From Pseudomonas fortuita (lineage in GTDB: Bacteria > Pseudomonadota > Gammaproteobacteria > Pseudomonadales > Pseudomonadaceae), in NCBI RefSeq assembly GCF_026898135.2, contig NZ_CP114035.2, positions 310,001 to 374,000 of the forward strand: a DNA stretch of 64,000 bases, written 5' to 3'. Shown in pieces: positions 53,173 to 61,983 of this stretch. The position numbers and the translations under genes are program-made. Numbering within the stretch: position 1 is the first letter of the stretch; the number at the start of each line of letters is the position of its first letter. Under the pieces are notes generated by a model. The model searched no databases, was not told the DNA's origin, and worked only from the letters and a program-made list of their open reading frames with translations.

Positions 53173-54117
53173 ATGCTGCAAACCATTCATTTTCTGCTGT
53201 TGCCCGGGTTCTCGGCCATGGGCTTCATCAGTGCCCTGGAGCCGCTGCGGGTAGCCAACCGGTTCAAGGGCCCGTCGTACCGCTGGCAGGTGCTGAGCCT
53301 GGATGGCGGGGCGGTGCAGGCCAGCAACGGCATGTCGGTGAACGCCGATGCGGCGTTGGCCGCGGGCGAGCCTGCGGGCATTTTGCTGATCGTGGCCGGT
53401 TTCGATCCCCTGGCCTGTTACGGGCCGGGCCTGCAGCAGGCGCTACGCCGCCTGGACCACGACGGGGTGATCCTGGGCGGTATCGATACTGGCGCCGTTG
53501 TACTGGCCGAGTCCGGCCTGCTCGACGGCCACCGCGCCACCGTGCACTGGGAGGCGCTGGAGGCGTTCAAGGAGAACTACCCGAGCCTGCAGGCGACCCA
53601 GGAGTTGTTCGAGATCGACCGCCGGCGTATCACCTGCGCTGGCGGTACGGCGTCCATTGACCTGATGCTCGACCTGATTGCACAGGCCCATGGCAGCGAG
53701 TTGGCGGTGCAGGTGTCGGAGCAATTCGTGCTCGGGCGTATCCGCCAGCGACAAGACCATCAGCGCATGCAGATCGCCAGCCGCTATGGCATCAGCAACA
53801 AGAAGCTGGTGAAGGTGATTGGCGAAATGGAGCGCAATACCGAGCAGCCACTCAATACCCAGGTGCTGGCAGAAGCGGTGCAGGTGACCCGGCGGCAGCT
53901 GGAACGGCTGTTTCGTGTGCACCTGGACGACACGCCCAGTGGTTTCTATTTGCGACTGCGGCTGGATAAGGCCAGGCAGTTGTTGCGCCAGACCGACATG
54001 AGTGTGCTGGAGGTGGGCGTGGCGTGTGGGTTTGAGTCGGCTTCGTATTTTACCCGCTGTTATAGGGCCCGGTATCATCGTTGCCCGCGGGAGGACAGGT
54101 TGGCCAGGGCGGTTTGA
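53173..54117 (+). CDS. cdhR: GATase-AraC regulator of carnitine catabolism CdhR
   Basis: 314 residues from ATG 53173 (GGAG 6 nt upstream; a GTG 66 nt earlier is possible but reads into the dyads). The N-terminal amidotransferase-like domain (HFLLLPGFSAMGFISALEPLRVANR) is followed by AraC HTHs (LAEAVQVTRRQLERLFRVHLDDTPSGFYLRL and VLEVGVACGFESASYFTRCYRARY). It activates the divergent caiX-cdhCAB operon in response to carnitine in P. aeruginosa. Confidence 0.92.
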   Translation: MLQTIHFLLLPGFSAMGFISALEPLRVANRFKGPSYRWQVLSLDGGAVQASNGMSVNADAALAAGEPAGILLIVAGFDPLACYGPGLQQALRRLDHDGVILGGIDTGAVVLAESGLLDGHRATVHWEALEAFKENYPSLQATQELFEIDRRRITCAGGTASIDLMLDLIAQAHGSELAVQVSEQFVLGRIRQRQDHQRMQIASRYGISNKKLVKVIGEMERNTEQPLNTQVLAEAVQVTRRQLERLFRVHLDDTPSGFYLRLRLDKARQLLRQTDMSVLEVGVACGFESASYFTRCYRARYHRCPREDRLARAV

Positions 54118-54130
54118 TGTTTGTCAGTGC

Positions 54131-54271
54131 TGGCCTCTTCGCGGGACAAGCCCGCTCCCACAGGGACCCCACATCTCTCAGGCTCTGTTGAGTCCTGGGC
54201 CACAGGACCATGGCAGTCCTCAGTGGCTGAGGTGATCCTGTGGGAGCGGGCTTGTCCCGCGAAGAGGCCGG
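54131..54271. repeat. REP pair (inverted, widely spaced)
   Basis: CTCTTCGCGGGACAAGCCCG...CCACAGG faces CCTGTGGGAGCGGGCTTGTC...GCGAAGAGGCCGG over about 60 bp of unique sequence with CAGGACCATGGCAGTCCT-like arms. Lies between convergent cdhR and the lprI-like gene. Confidence 0.9.
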
Positions 54272-54278
54272 TGCAGGT

Positions 54279-54680
54279 TTACTGCTGGCCAATGGACTGC
54301 AAATACTCCGACCGGTCATCACTGCGCTGGGCCACGCAGGTATCCCAGGCCGCCTGGAATGCCTTGCTCCCCGCCTTTTCGGCATAGGTCTCGACCTTGC
54401 AATCAGCATCGCGCAGTTGCATCCACAGCTTCTCTGCCGCGTCCATGCGCCCGATCAGGGCAGTGGCCTGGTCGCCTTCGTCGGCATATTGATCGCGAAT
54501 GCGCTGGATCAAGTCATCGTAAGCCGACTTCAGCTCCCGCTCTGCCGTCTGCTTGTTGAACGCCGCGCAGGCGTAGGTCTGCTGGTCGGTCTCGACGTTG
54601 TCGCACGGGGTGCTTTCTTCCTCCCCGGCGTGGGCGCCCGATACGACGGCCAGCAATACCAGCCATGCCAATGATTTCAT
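54279..54680 (-). CDS. LprI/DUF1311-family periplasmic protein (lysozyme-inhibitor type)
   Basis: 133 residues from ATG 54680 (GGAG upstream). Signal peptide SLAWLVLLAVVSGAHA. The mature part shows the DUF1311 pattern: CDNVETDQQTYACAAFNKQTAERELKSAYDDL and AEKLWMQLRDADCKVETYAEKAGS...AAWDTCVAQR, with conserved Cys. LprI of M. tuberculosis inhibits lysozyme; most homologues are untested. No link to the amine genes is apparent. Confidence 0.82.
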   Translation of the reverse strand: MKSLAWLVLLAVVSGAHAGEEESTPCDNVETDQQTYACAAFNKQTAERELKSAYDDLIQRIRDQYADEGDQATALIGRMDAAEKLWMQLRDADCKVETYAEKAGSKAFQAAWDTCVAQRSDDRSEYLQSIGQQ

Positions 54681-54963
54681 CCCTTTTCTCCTCAACAGGC
54701 TGACGAATCGCAGGATTCTCGCTCAGACGACGGCGCTGTGGTAGCCACCTGTCCAAATGTTCATAAAGCCGCCAGAAAGGTCGTTATCGAGACTGTCTCT
54801 CATCGCCAGACGGCGTGCCAGAGGGCGTGTTGTCGCGCATTGACGCTTTCGGCAAACCCCCTGTCGTTTTTGCATCGGGGCGCCTTTGGGCACAGGCATA
54901 TGCTGGCCCCAAAGCGCCGGCAGAAGGTTTGGCGCCAACCATTCAATAAAAGGGGACAGCCTG
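54681..54963. other. 283-bp divergent region upstream of the dgc operon
   Basis: No gene. It must contain the dgc promoter. It includes TGTCGCGCATTGACGC and CTGTCGTTTTTGCATCGG (54870 region), both TGTCG(T/C) elements like those near gbdR, and GCGCC...GGCGC arms (54878-54944) that could form a hairpin just before the RBS AAGGGG. Confidence 0.5.
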
Positions 54964-55941
54964 ATGAGCCCAGCCGAACTTCACGCCGACAGCATCGTCA
55001 TCGACGGCCTGATCATTGCCAAATGGAACCGCGAGCTGTTCGAGGACATGCGCAAAGGCGGGCTGACTGCGGCCAACTGCACGGTGTCGGTCTGGGAAGG
55101 GTTCAAGGCTACCGTCGACAACATTGCCTCCAGCCAGAAGCTGATCCGCGACAACAGCGACCTGGTGATGCCGGTGCGCACCACCGCCGACATCCGCAAG
55201 GCCAAGGAGCTGGGCAAGACTGGCATCCTGTTCGGCTTCCAGAACGCCCATGCGTTCGAAGACCAGATCGCTTACGTTGACGTGTTCAAGCAGCTGGGCG
55301 TAGGCATCGTGCAGATGTGTTACAACACCCAGAACCTGGTGGGCACCGGCTGCTACGAGCGTGACGGCGGGCTGTCGGGCTTCGGCCGCGAAATCGTCGC
55401 GGAAATGAACCGCGTCGGCATCATGTGCGACCTGTCCCACGTCGGCTCCAAGACTTCCGAAGAGGTCATCCTCGAATCGAAAAAGCCGGTGTGCTACTCG
55501 CACTGCCTGCCATCGGGCCTGAAAGAGCACCCGCGCAACAAGTCGGATGAAGAGCTGAAGTTCATCGCCGACCACGGCGGCTTCGTCGGCGTGACCATGT
55601 TCGCGCCGTTCCTGGCCAAAGGCATCGACTCCACCATCGACGACTACGCCGAAGCCATTGAGTACACCATGAACATTGTCGGTGAAGACGCCATCGGTAT
55701 CGGTACCGACTTCACCCAGGGCCACGGCCAGGACTTCTTCGAGTACCTGACCCACGACAAGGGCTACGCCCGCCGCCTCACCAACTTCGGCAAGATCATC
55801 AACCCGCTGGGCATCCGCACCGTGGGCGAATTCCCCAACCTCACCGAAACCTTGCTCAAGCGCGGCCATTCCGAGCGTGTGGTGCGCAAGATCATGGGCG
55901 AGAACTGGGTCAACGTCCTCAAGGACGTCTGGGGCGAGTAA
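54964..55941 (+). CDS. Dipeptidase-like protein (M19 fold, altered metal site) of the dgc operon
   Basis: 325 residues; AAGGGG precedes ATG 54964. Sequence follows M19 renal dipeptidase over its length: GIMCDLSHVG and VCYSHCLPSG keep two of the Zn-binding His, and HPRN plus GIGTDF remain. But the usual first motif DGHND is DGLII, and the family's Glu-Gly becomes FQN, so three of five metal ligands are absent. It is probably not a standard dipeptidase. Homologues sit in front of dgcA in P. aeruginosa. It is the first gene of a six-gene operon for dimethylglycine use. Role unknown. Confidence 0.85.
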   Translation: MSPAELHADSIVIDGLIIAKWNRELFEDMRKGGLTAANCTVSVWEGFKATVDNIASSQKLIRDNSDLVMPVRTTADIRKAKELGKTGILFGFQNAHAFEDQIAYVDVFKQLGVGIVQMCYNTQNLVGTGCYERDGGLSGFGREIVAEMNRVGIMCDLSHVGSKTSEEVILESKKPVCYSHCLPSGLKEHPRNKSDEELKFIADHGGFVGVTMFAPFLAKGIDSTIDDYAEAIEYTMNIVGEDAIGIGTDFTQGHGQDFFEYLTHDKGYARRLTNFGKIINPLGIRTVGEFPNLTETLLKRGHSERVVRKIMGENWVNVLKDVWGE

Positions 55942-56017
55942 GCCGCTCTCCAAGCCTGAAAGCCCCTGCCAGCAACGCCGGGGCACCCACATAAAAATTT
56001 TATGGAGTTGAGTTTCC

Positions 56018-56548
56018 ATGGCCAAGATCGCCCCGCAATTGCCAATCGAAGTCGACAGCGAAACCGGTGTCTGGACCAGCGACGCCTTGCCGATGCTGTA
56101 CGTGCCGCGCCACTTCTTCGTCAACAACCACATGGGCATCGAGGAAGTGCTGGGCGCCGACGCCTATGCCGAGATCCTCTACAAGGCCGGCTACAAGTCC
56201 GCCTGGCACTGGTGTGAAAAAGAAGCCGAGTGCCATGGCCTGGAAGGCGTGGCGGTGTTCGAGCACTACATGAAGCGCCTGAGCCAGCGTGGCTGGGGCC
56301 TGTTCGAGATCCAGGACATCGACCTGGACAAAGGCACCTGCAGCGTCAAGCTCAAGCACTCGGCGTTCGTGTACGTGTACGGCAAGTGTGGCCGCAAGGT
56401 CGACTACATGTTCACCGGCTGGTTCGCCGGCGCAATGGACCAGATTCTCGCTGCCCGCGGCAGCTCGATCCGCACCGTGGCCGAACAGGTCTACGGCGGG
56501 TCGGAAGAAGGCCACGAAGATGGCCTGTTCGTTACAAAGCCGTTGTAA
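56018..56548 (+). CDS. DUF5943 protein (V4R-like) of the dgc operon
   Basis: 176 residues, cytosolic. FFVNNHMGIEEVLGADAYAEILYKAGYKSAWHWCEKEAECHGLEG, with later C and H residues (KGTCSVK, YGKCGRK), gives a Cys/His arrangement like the 4-vinyl-reductase (V4R) ligand-binding domain. DUF5943 proteins have no known activity. The C-terminus (SIRTVAEQVYGGSEEGHED) is hydrophilic. It lies 76 nt after the M19-like gene and 15 nt before dgcA, and this order is kept in P. aeruginosa, so a role in dimethylglycine metabolism, for example as a small-molecule or flavin-related accessory, is likely. Confidence 0.83.
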   Translation: MAKIAPQLPIEVDSETGVWTSDALPMLYVPRHFFVNNHMGIEEVLGADAYAEILYKAGYKSAWHWCEKEAECHGLEGVAVFEHYMKRLSQRGWGLFEIQDIDLDKGTCSVKLKHSAFVYVYGKCGRKVDYMFTGWFAGAMDQILAARGSSIRTVAEQVYGGSEEGHEDGLFVTKPL

Positions 56549-56563
56549 GCCGGAGATAGCGTC

Positions 56564-58624
56564 ATGGCATTCGAAGCAATGTTCCAGCCGATCCAGATCG
56601 GCAAACTGACCATCCGCAACCGCGTGCTCAGCACCGCGCACGCCGAGGTTTACGCCACTGACGGCGGCATGACCACCGACCGCTATGTGAAGTACTACGA
56701 AGAGAAGGCCAAGGGCGGCATCGGCCTGGCGATCTGCGGCGGGTCGTCCGTTGTTGCCATCGACAGCCCGCAGGAATGGTGGGCGTCGGTCAACCTGTCG
56801 ACCGACCGTATCATCCCGCACTTCCAGAACCTGGCTGACGCCATGCACAAGCATGGCGCCAAGATCATGATCCAGATTACCCACATGGGCCGTCGCTCGC
56901 GCTGGGACGGCTTCAACTGGCCGACCCTGATGTCGCCGTCGGGTATCCGTGAACCTGTGCACCGCGCCACCTGCAAGACCATCGAGGTGGAAGAGATCTG
57001 GCGCGTCATCGGCAACTACGCGCAGGCCGCGCGGCGTGCCAAAGAGGGCGGCCTGGACGGCGTGGAACTGTCGGCCGTGCACCAGCACATGATCGACCAG
57101 TTCTGGAGCCCGCGGGTCAACAAACGTACCGACGAATGGGGCGGCACGTTTGAAGGCCGCATGAAGTTCGGCCTGGAAGTACTGAAAGCGGTGCGCGCCG
57201 AAGTGGGTGACGACTTCTGTGTGGGCATGCGTATCTGTGGCGACGAGTTCCACCCTGATGGCCTCAGCCACGAGGACATGAAACAGATCGCCGCGTATTA
57301 CGACGGCACCGGCATGCTCGACTTCATTGGCGTGGTTGGCTCGGGTTGCGACACCCACAACACCCTGGCCAACGTCATCCCGAACATGAGCTACCCGCCA
57401 GAGCCGTTCCTGCACCTGGCGGCCGGCATCAAGGAAGTGGTCAAGGTCCCGGTACTGCACGCGCAGAACATCAAGGACCCGAACCAGGCCACGCGCATTC
57501 TTGAAGGCGGCTACGTGGACATGGTCGGCATGACCCGTGCTCACATGGCTGACCCGCACCTGATCGCCAAGATCAAGATGGGCCAGATTGACCAGATCAA
57601 ACAGTGCGTCGGCGCCAACTACTGCATCGACCGCCAGTACCAGGGCCTGGATGTACTGTGCATCCAGAACGCCGCCACCTCCCGTGAATACATGGGGGTG
57701 CCGCACATCATCGAGAAGACCACCGGCGTCAAGCGCAAGGTGGTGGTGGTTGGCGCAGGCCCGGCCGGCATGGAAGCGGCCCGCGTGGCCGCCGAACGTG
57801 GCCACGACGTGACCCTGTTCGAGAAAAAAGACCAGATCGGCGGGCAGATCACCATTGCCGCCAAGGCACCGCAGCGTGACCAGATCGCCGGTATTACCCG
57901 CTGGTACCAGCTGGAACTGGCGCGCCTGAAAGTGGACCTGCGCCTGGGGACCGCTGCCAGCGTGGACGCCATCCAGGACCTGCGCCCGGATGTCATCGTG
58001 CTGGCGGTGGGCGGCCATCCGTTCGTCGAGCAGAACGAGCACTGGGGCGCTGCCGAAGGGCTGGTGGTCAGCAGCTGGGACGTACTTGACGGCAAGGTTG
58101 CGCCGGGCAAGAACGTGCTGGTGTACGACACCATTTGTGAATTCACCGGCATGTCGGCAGCAGACTACATTGCCGACAAAGGCAGCCAGGTTGAAATCGT
58201 CACCGACGACATCAAGCCGGGCGTGGCCATGGGCGGCACGACCTTCCCGACCTACTACCGCAGCATGTACCCGAAAGAAGTGATCATGACCGGCGACATG
58301 ATGCTGGAAAAGGTCTACCGCGAAGGCGACAAGCTGGTGGCGGTGCTGGAGAACGAATACACCGGCGCCAAGGAAGAACGCGTGGTCGACCAGGTGGTGA
58401 TCGAGAACGGCGTGCGACCCGATGAAGCACTGTACTACGCGCTGAAGGACGGCTCGCGCAACAAGGGCCAGATCGATGTGGAGGCGCTGTTCGCCATCAA
58501 GCCGCAGCCGATCCTCAGCCAGCCGGGCGAGGGCTACCTGCTGTATCGGATCGGCGACTGCGTGGCCCAGCGCAACGTGCATGCAGCGATCTACGACGCC
58601 TTGCGGCTGTGCAAGGATTTCTGA
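56564..58624 (+). CDS. dgcA: Dimethylglycine demethylase subunit DgcA (OYE-type flavoprotein)
   Basis: 686 residues. An Old-Yellow-Enzyme (beta/alpha)8 FMN domain (1-370, with HQHMIDQFWSPRVNKRTDEWGG), a [4Fe-4S] cysteine patch (CVGANYC..., then VLCIQNA; about 348-365), and an FAD/NAD(P)-type Rossmann domain (VVVVGAGPAGMEAARVA at about 392). This is the architecture of trimethylamine dehydrogenase. With DgcB it demethylates dimethylglycine to sarcosine, passing electrons to the neighbouring ETF. Known operon order M19-like, DUF5943, dgcA, dgcB, etfA, etfB. Confidence 0.94.
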   Translation: MAFEAMFQPIQIGKLTIRNRVLSTAHAEVYATDGGMTTDRYVKYYEEKAKGGIGLAICGGSSVVAIDSPQEWWASVNLSTDRIIPHFQNLADAMHKHGAKIMIQITHMGRRSRWDGFNWPTLMSPSGIREPVHRATCKTIEVEEIWRVIGNYAQAARRAKEGGLDGVELSAVHQHMIDQFWSPRVNKRTDEWGGTFEGRMKFGLEVLKAVRAEVGDDFCVGMRICGDEFHPDGLSHEDMKQIAAYYDGTGMLDFIGVVGSGCDTHNTLANVIPNMSYPPEPFLHLAAGIKEVVKVPVLHAQNIKDPNQATRILEGGYVDMVGMTRAHMADPHLIAKIKMGQIDQIKQCVGANYCIDRQYQGLDVLCIQNAATSREYMGVPHIIEKTTGVKRKVVVVGAGPAGMEAARVAAERGHDVTLFEKKDQIGGQITIAAKAPQRDQIAGITRWYQLELARLKVDLRLGTAASVDAIQDLRPDVIVLAVGGHPFVEQNEHWGAAEGLVVSSWDVLDGKVAPGKNVLVYDTICEFTGMSAADYIADKGSQVEIVTDDIKPGVAMGGTTFPTYYRSMYPKEVIMTGDMMLEKVYREGDKLVAVLENEYTGAKEERVVDQVVIENGVRPDEALYYALKDGSRNKGQIDVEALFAIKPQPILSQPGEGYLLYRIGDCVAQRNVHAAIYDALRLCKDF

Positions 58625-58650
58625 TCCCGCGCGCCTAAACGCCGTAGACC

Positions 58651-58745
58651 CCTGTGGGAGCGGGCTTGCTCCGCGAATGCGTCAGCACCAACAACGATGT
58701 TGTCAGGCCGGACGTCTTCGCGGGACAAGCCCGCTCCCACAAGGG
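58651..58745. repeat. REP pair inside the dgcA-dgcB spacer
   Basis: CCTGTGGGAGCGGGCTTGCT...GCG faces TCTTCGCGGGACAAGCCCGC...CCCAC within the 164-nt gap. A further TGTGGGAG fragment at 58775-58782 serves as the RBS of dgcB. Confidence 0.88.
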
Positions 58746-58788
58746 GCATAGCGGCGCAAGAATTCAGCTGTTGTTGTGGGAGCCTCCC

Positions 58789-60741
58789 ATGTTGAACACC
58801 CTTCTACCCATCCTGCTGTTCGCTGCCCTTGGCCTGGCAGTGCTCGGCGCCCTGCGCCGGGTGCGCATGTGGCGGCGTGGCCGGGCTTCCAAGGTCGACC
58901 TGATCGGCGGCCTGCTGGCCATGCCGCGGCGCTACCTGGTGGACCTGCACCACGTGGTCGAGCGCGATAAGTACATGTCCAAGACCCACGTGGCTACCGC
59001 AGGCGGCTTCGTGCTGTCGGCCGCGCTGGCGATTCTGGTGCATGGCTTTGGCCTGCAGAGCAAAATCCTCGGCTACGCGTTACTGGTAGCCACGGTAATC
59101 ATGTTTACCGGGGCCATCTTTGTCTTCAAGCGCCGCCTCAACCCGCCATCGCGCCTGTCCAAGGGGCCGTGGATGCGCTTGCCGAAGAGTCTGCTGGTAT
59201 TCGCCGCAAGCTTCTTCATTGCCACCCTGCCGGTCGCCGGCATCCTGCCCGCCAACACGGGCGGCTGGGTGATGGTCGCCGTACTCGGCCTGGGCGTGCT
59301 GTGGGGTGTGTCGGAGCTGTTCTTCGGCATGACCTGGGGCGGCCCTATGAAGCACGCCTTCGCCGGTGCCCTGCACCTGGCCTGGCACCGCCGTGCCGAG
59401 CGCTTCGGCGGCGGCCGCTCCACCGGTCTCAAGCCGCTGGACCTGGAAGACCCGAACGCGCCGCTGGGCGTGGAAAAGCCGGCGGACTTCACCTGGAACC
59501 AGCTGCTGGGCTTCGACGCCTGCGTGCAGTGCGGTAAATGTGAAGCCATGTGCCCGGCCTTTGCTGCCGGCCAGCCGCTGAACCCGAAAAAGCTCATTCA
59601 GGACATGGTCATCGGCCTGGCCGGCGGCACGGACGCCCAGTTCGCCGGCAGCCCGTACCCGGGCAAGCCGATCGGTGAGCATGGCGGCCACCCGCACCAG
59701 CCGATCGTCAATGGTCTGGTCGACGCCGAAACGCTGTGGTCGTGCACCACTTGCCGTGCCTGCGTCGAGGAATGCCCGATGATGATCGAGCACGTCGATG
59801 CCATCGTCGACATGCGCCGCCACCTCACCCTGGAAAAGGGCGCCACCCCGAACAAGGGCGCCGAGGTGCTGGACAACCTGATCGCCACTGACAACCCAGG
59901 CGGCTTCGCCCCCGGCGGGCGCATGAACTGGGCAGCCGACCTCAACCTGCAACTGCTGTCGGAGGTGAAAACCACCGACGTGCTGTTCTGGGTTGGCGAC
60001 GGTGCCTTCGACATGCGCAACCAGCGCACCCTGCGTTCGTTTGTCAAAGTGTTGAAGGCCTCGGGCGTGGACTTTGCCGTGCTCGGCCTGGAAGAACGCG
60101 ACAGTGGCGACGTTGCCCGCCGCCTGGGCGACGAAGCGACTTTCCAGCAACTGGCCAAACGCAATATCCAGACCCTGGCCAAGTACACGTTCCAGCGCAT
60201 CGTCACCTGCGACCCGCACAGCTTCCATGTGCTGAAGAACGAGTACGGCGCATTGGGCGGCGACTACCAGGTGCAGCACCACAGCACCTACATGGCCGAA
60301 CTGATCGCGGCCAACAAGCTCAACCTCGGCCAGCACAAGGGCGGCAGCGTCACCTACCACGACCCTTGCTACCTGGGCCGCTACAACGGTGAGTACGAAG
60401 CACCGCGTGAAGTGCTCAAGGCGCTGGGTATCGAAGTGCGCGAGATGCAGCGCTCGGGCTTCCGTTCCCGTTGCTGCGGCGGTGGCGGTGGGGCGCCGAT
60501 CACTGACATCCCGGGCAAGCAGCGTATCCCCGACATGCGCATGGACGACATCCGTGAGACCGAGGCCGAGCTGGTGGCCGTGGGTTGCCCACAATGCACC
60601 GCCATGCTCGAAGGCGTGGTCGAACCGCGCCCGCAGATCAAGGACCTGGCCGAGCTGGTGGCCGACGTGCTGATCGAAGAGGACGCGCCGTCTGCCGCAA
60701 AGCCGCAAACGGCCAAACGTGAACCTGCGGAGGTGCACTGA
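58789..60741 (+). CDS. dgcB: Dimethylglycine demethylase subunit DgcB (membrane Fe-S protein)
   Basis: 650 residues from ATG 58789 (GGGAG upstream; an in-frame ATG in the REP is rejected). Five or so N-terminal membrane helices (about 5-25, 65-95, 130-180; DUF3483-like) are followed by two [4Fe-4S] motifs (CVQCGKCEAMC at about 245; CTTCRACVEEC at about 319) and CCG domains (CCGGGGGAP at about 562, with CPQC later). It is thought to link DgcA to the membrane electron pool. Its TGA overlaps the etfA ATG by one base. Confidence 0.93.
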   Translation: MLNTLLPILLFAALGLAVLGALRRVRMWRRGRASKVDLIGGLLAMPRRYLVDLHHVVERDKYMSKTHVATAGGFVLSAALAILVHGFGLQSKILGYALLVATVIMFTGAIFVFKRRLNPPSRLSKGPWMRLPKSLLVFAASFFIATLPVAGILPANTGGWVMVAVLGLGVLWGVSELFFGMTWGGPMKHAFAGALHLAWHRRAERFGGGRSTGLKPLDLEDPNAPLGVEKPADFTWNQLLGFDACVQCGKCEAMCPAFAAGQPLNPKKLIQDMVIGLAGGTDAQFAGSPYPGKPIGEHGGHPHQPIVNGLVDAETLWSCTTCRACVEECPMMIEHVDAIVDMRRHLTLEKGATPNKGAEVLDNLIATDNPGGFAPGGRMNWAADLNLQLLSEVKTTDVLFWVGDGAFDMRNQRTLRSFVKVLKASGVDFAVLGLEERDSGDVARRLGDEATFQQLAKRNIQTLAKYTFQRIVTCDPHSFHVLKNEYGALGGDYQVQHHSTYMAELIAANKLNLGQHKGGSVTYHDPCYLGRYNGEYEAPREVLKALGIEVREMQRSGFRSRCCGGGGGAPITDIPGKQRIPDMRMDDIRETEAELVAVGCPQCTAMLEGVVEPRPQIKDLAELVADVLIEEDAPSAAKPQTAKREPAEVH

Positions 60742-61973
60742 TGAGCGACATTATCCGCCGCGACCCACGCGCCGAGTGGATCGCCCGTAACCGCCTGCAC
60801 CCGCTGCATGCGGCCATGCAGACGCAACAGACCAGCTGGATGGGGCCCAATAGCCTGATCCGCAAGAACCCCCATGCGATTGCCGCAGGCTTCATCGGCC
60901 CGGCCGGCATCAAGCGCATCGACCGCAGCGGCGCCCAGCAGGGTACCGGTGTGGGCGGGCGGCGCACGGCGGCGGCAGAGGTCAAGCTGCCGCTGCACCA
61001 GGTGCCGGCGCCGGCGTTCTACATCGCCGTGGTGCCGGACATGGTCGGTGGTCGCCTGAGCAGCCACGACCGCGATTTGCTCGGCCTGGCCCACAGCCTG
61101 GCCGGCAGTGACGGCGCGGTGCTGGCGGTGGTCTTTAACGAGCACAAGGAAAGCAACTTTTCCACAGCCGGTGTCGACCGCCTGCTGGTCATCGAGGGCG
61201 AGGCCTTCGAGGGTTATGCACCGGAGCAACTGGTGCAGGGCCTGCGGGCTGTGGATAACCAGTTCACCCCGCGCCACTGGCTGCTGCCCGACAGCCGCAC
61301 CGGTGGCGGCGAACTGGGCCGACGCCTGGGCGCGGCGCTGGGCGAGCGCCCGGCCACGCGGGTGTGGCAGGTCAAGGACGGCCAGTGCATCGGCCGCGCC
61401 GGTGCTGGCCAGCAAGACCTGCAACGTGCCGTGCCACGGCTGATCCTGGCGGCCGCCGAGTGCGCGGAGCCGGTCAGCGAAACCCGTCACGAAGCCTTGC
61501 CGGTGGAGTTGTCCACACGCGTGGCGCGCAGCCTGTCGCGCATCGAAGACCTGGGCTCGGTGGCCGTGGACCCGGCCACCATTGCCATGGCCGAGGCCGA
61601 GTTCATCATCTCGGGCGGCAATGGGGTCAAGGACTGGGACCTGTACCACCAGGCCACCGCAGCCCTTGGCGCCACCGAAGGTGCCTCGCGGGTGGCGGTG
61701 GACGACGGCTTCATGCCGCGCAATCGCCAGGTGGGTGCCACCGGTACCTGGGTCACCGCGCGCGTGTACGTGGCTGTGGGCATCTCGGGTGCCATCCAGC
61801 ACCTGCAGGGCATCGGCGCCTGCGACAAGGTGGTGGCGATCAACATGGACCCGGGCTGCGACATGATCAAACGGGCGGACCTGTCGGTGATTGGCGACAG
61901 TTCGGCGATTCTCAAGGCACTGATCGAGGCTGTGGACAACTACCGCAGCGGCGGCCAGCGCGACGCGGCATAA
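60741..61973 (+). CDS. etfA: Electron transfer flavoprotein alpha subunit (dgc-associated)
   Basis: 410 residues. The C-terminal FAD domain has EAEFIISGGNGVKDWDLYHQATAALGATEGASR and GISGAIQHLQGI, with DPGCDMIKRADLSVIGDS. The first ~90 residues (MSDIIRRDPRAEWIARNRLHP...) are an extension absent from housekeeping EtfA (about 310 residues). It accepts electrons from the dimethylglycine (and probably sarcosine) demethylating enzymes. It starts inside the dgcB stop codon. A dedicated ETF, separate from the beta-oxidation ETF. Confidence 0.92.
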   Translation: MSDIIRRDPRAEWIARNRLHPLHAAMQTQQTSWMGPNSLIRKNPHAIAAGFIGPAGIKRIDRSGAQQGTGVGGRRTAAAEVKLPLHQVPAPAFYIAVVPDMVGGRLSSHDRDLLGLAHSLAGSDGAVLAVVFNEHKESNFSTAGVDRLLVIEGEAFEGYAPEQLVQGLRAVDNQFTPRHWLLPDSRTGGGELGRRLGAALGERPATRVWQVKDGQCIGRAGAGQQDLQRAVPRLILAAAECAEPVSETRHEALPVELSTRVARSLSRIEDLGSVAVDPATIAMAEAEFIISGGNGVKDWDLYHQATAALGATEGASRVAVDDGFMPRNRQVGATGTWVTARVYVAVGISGAIQHLQGIGACDKVVAINMDPGCDMIKRADLSVIGDSSAILKALIEAVDNYRSGGQRDAA

Positions 61974-61983
61974 GGGCACGAGC

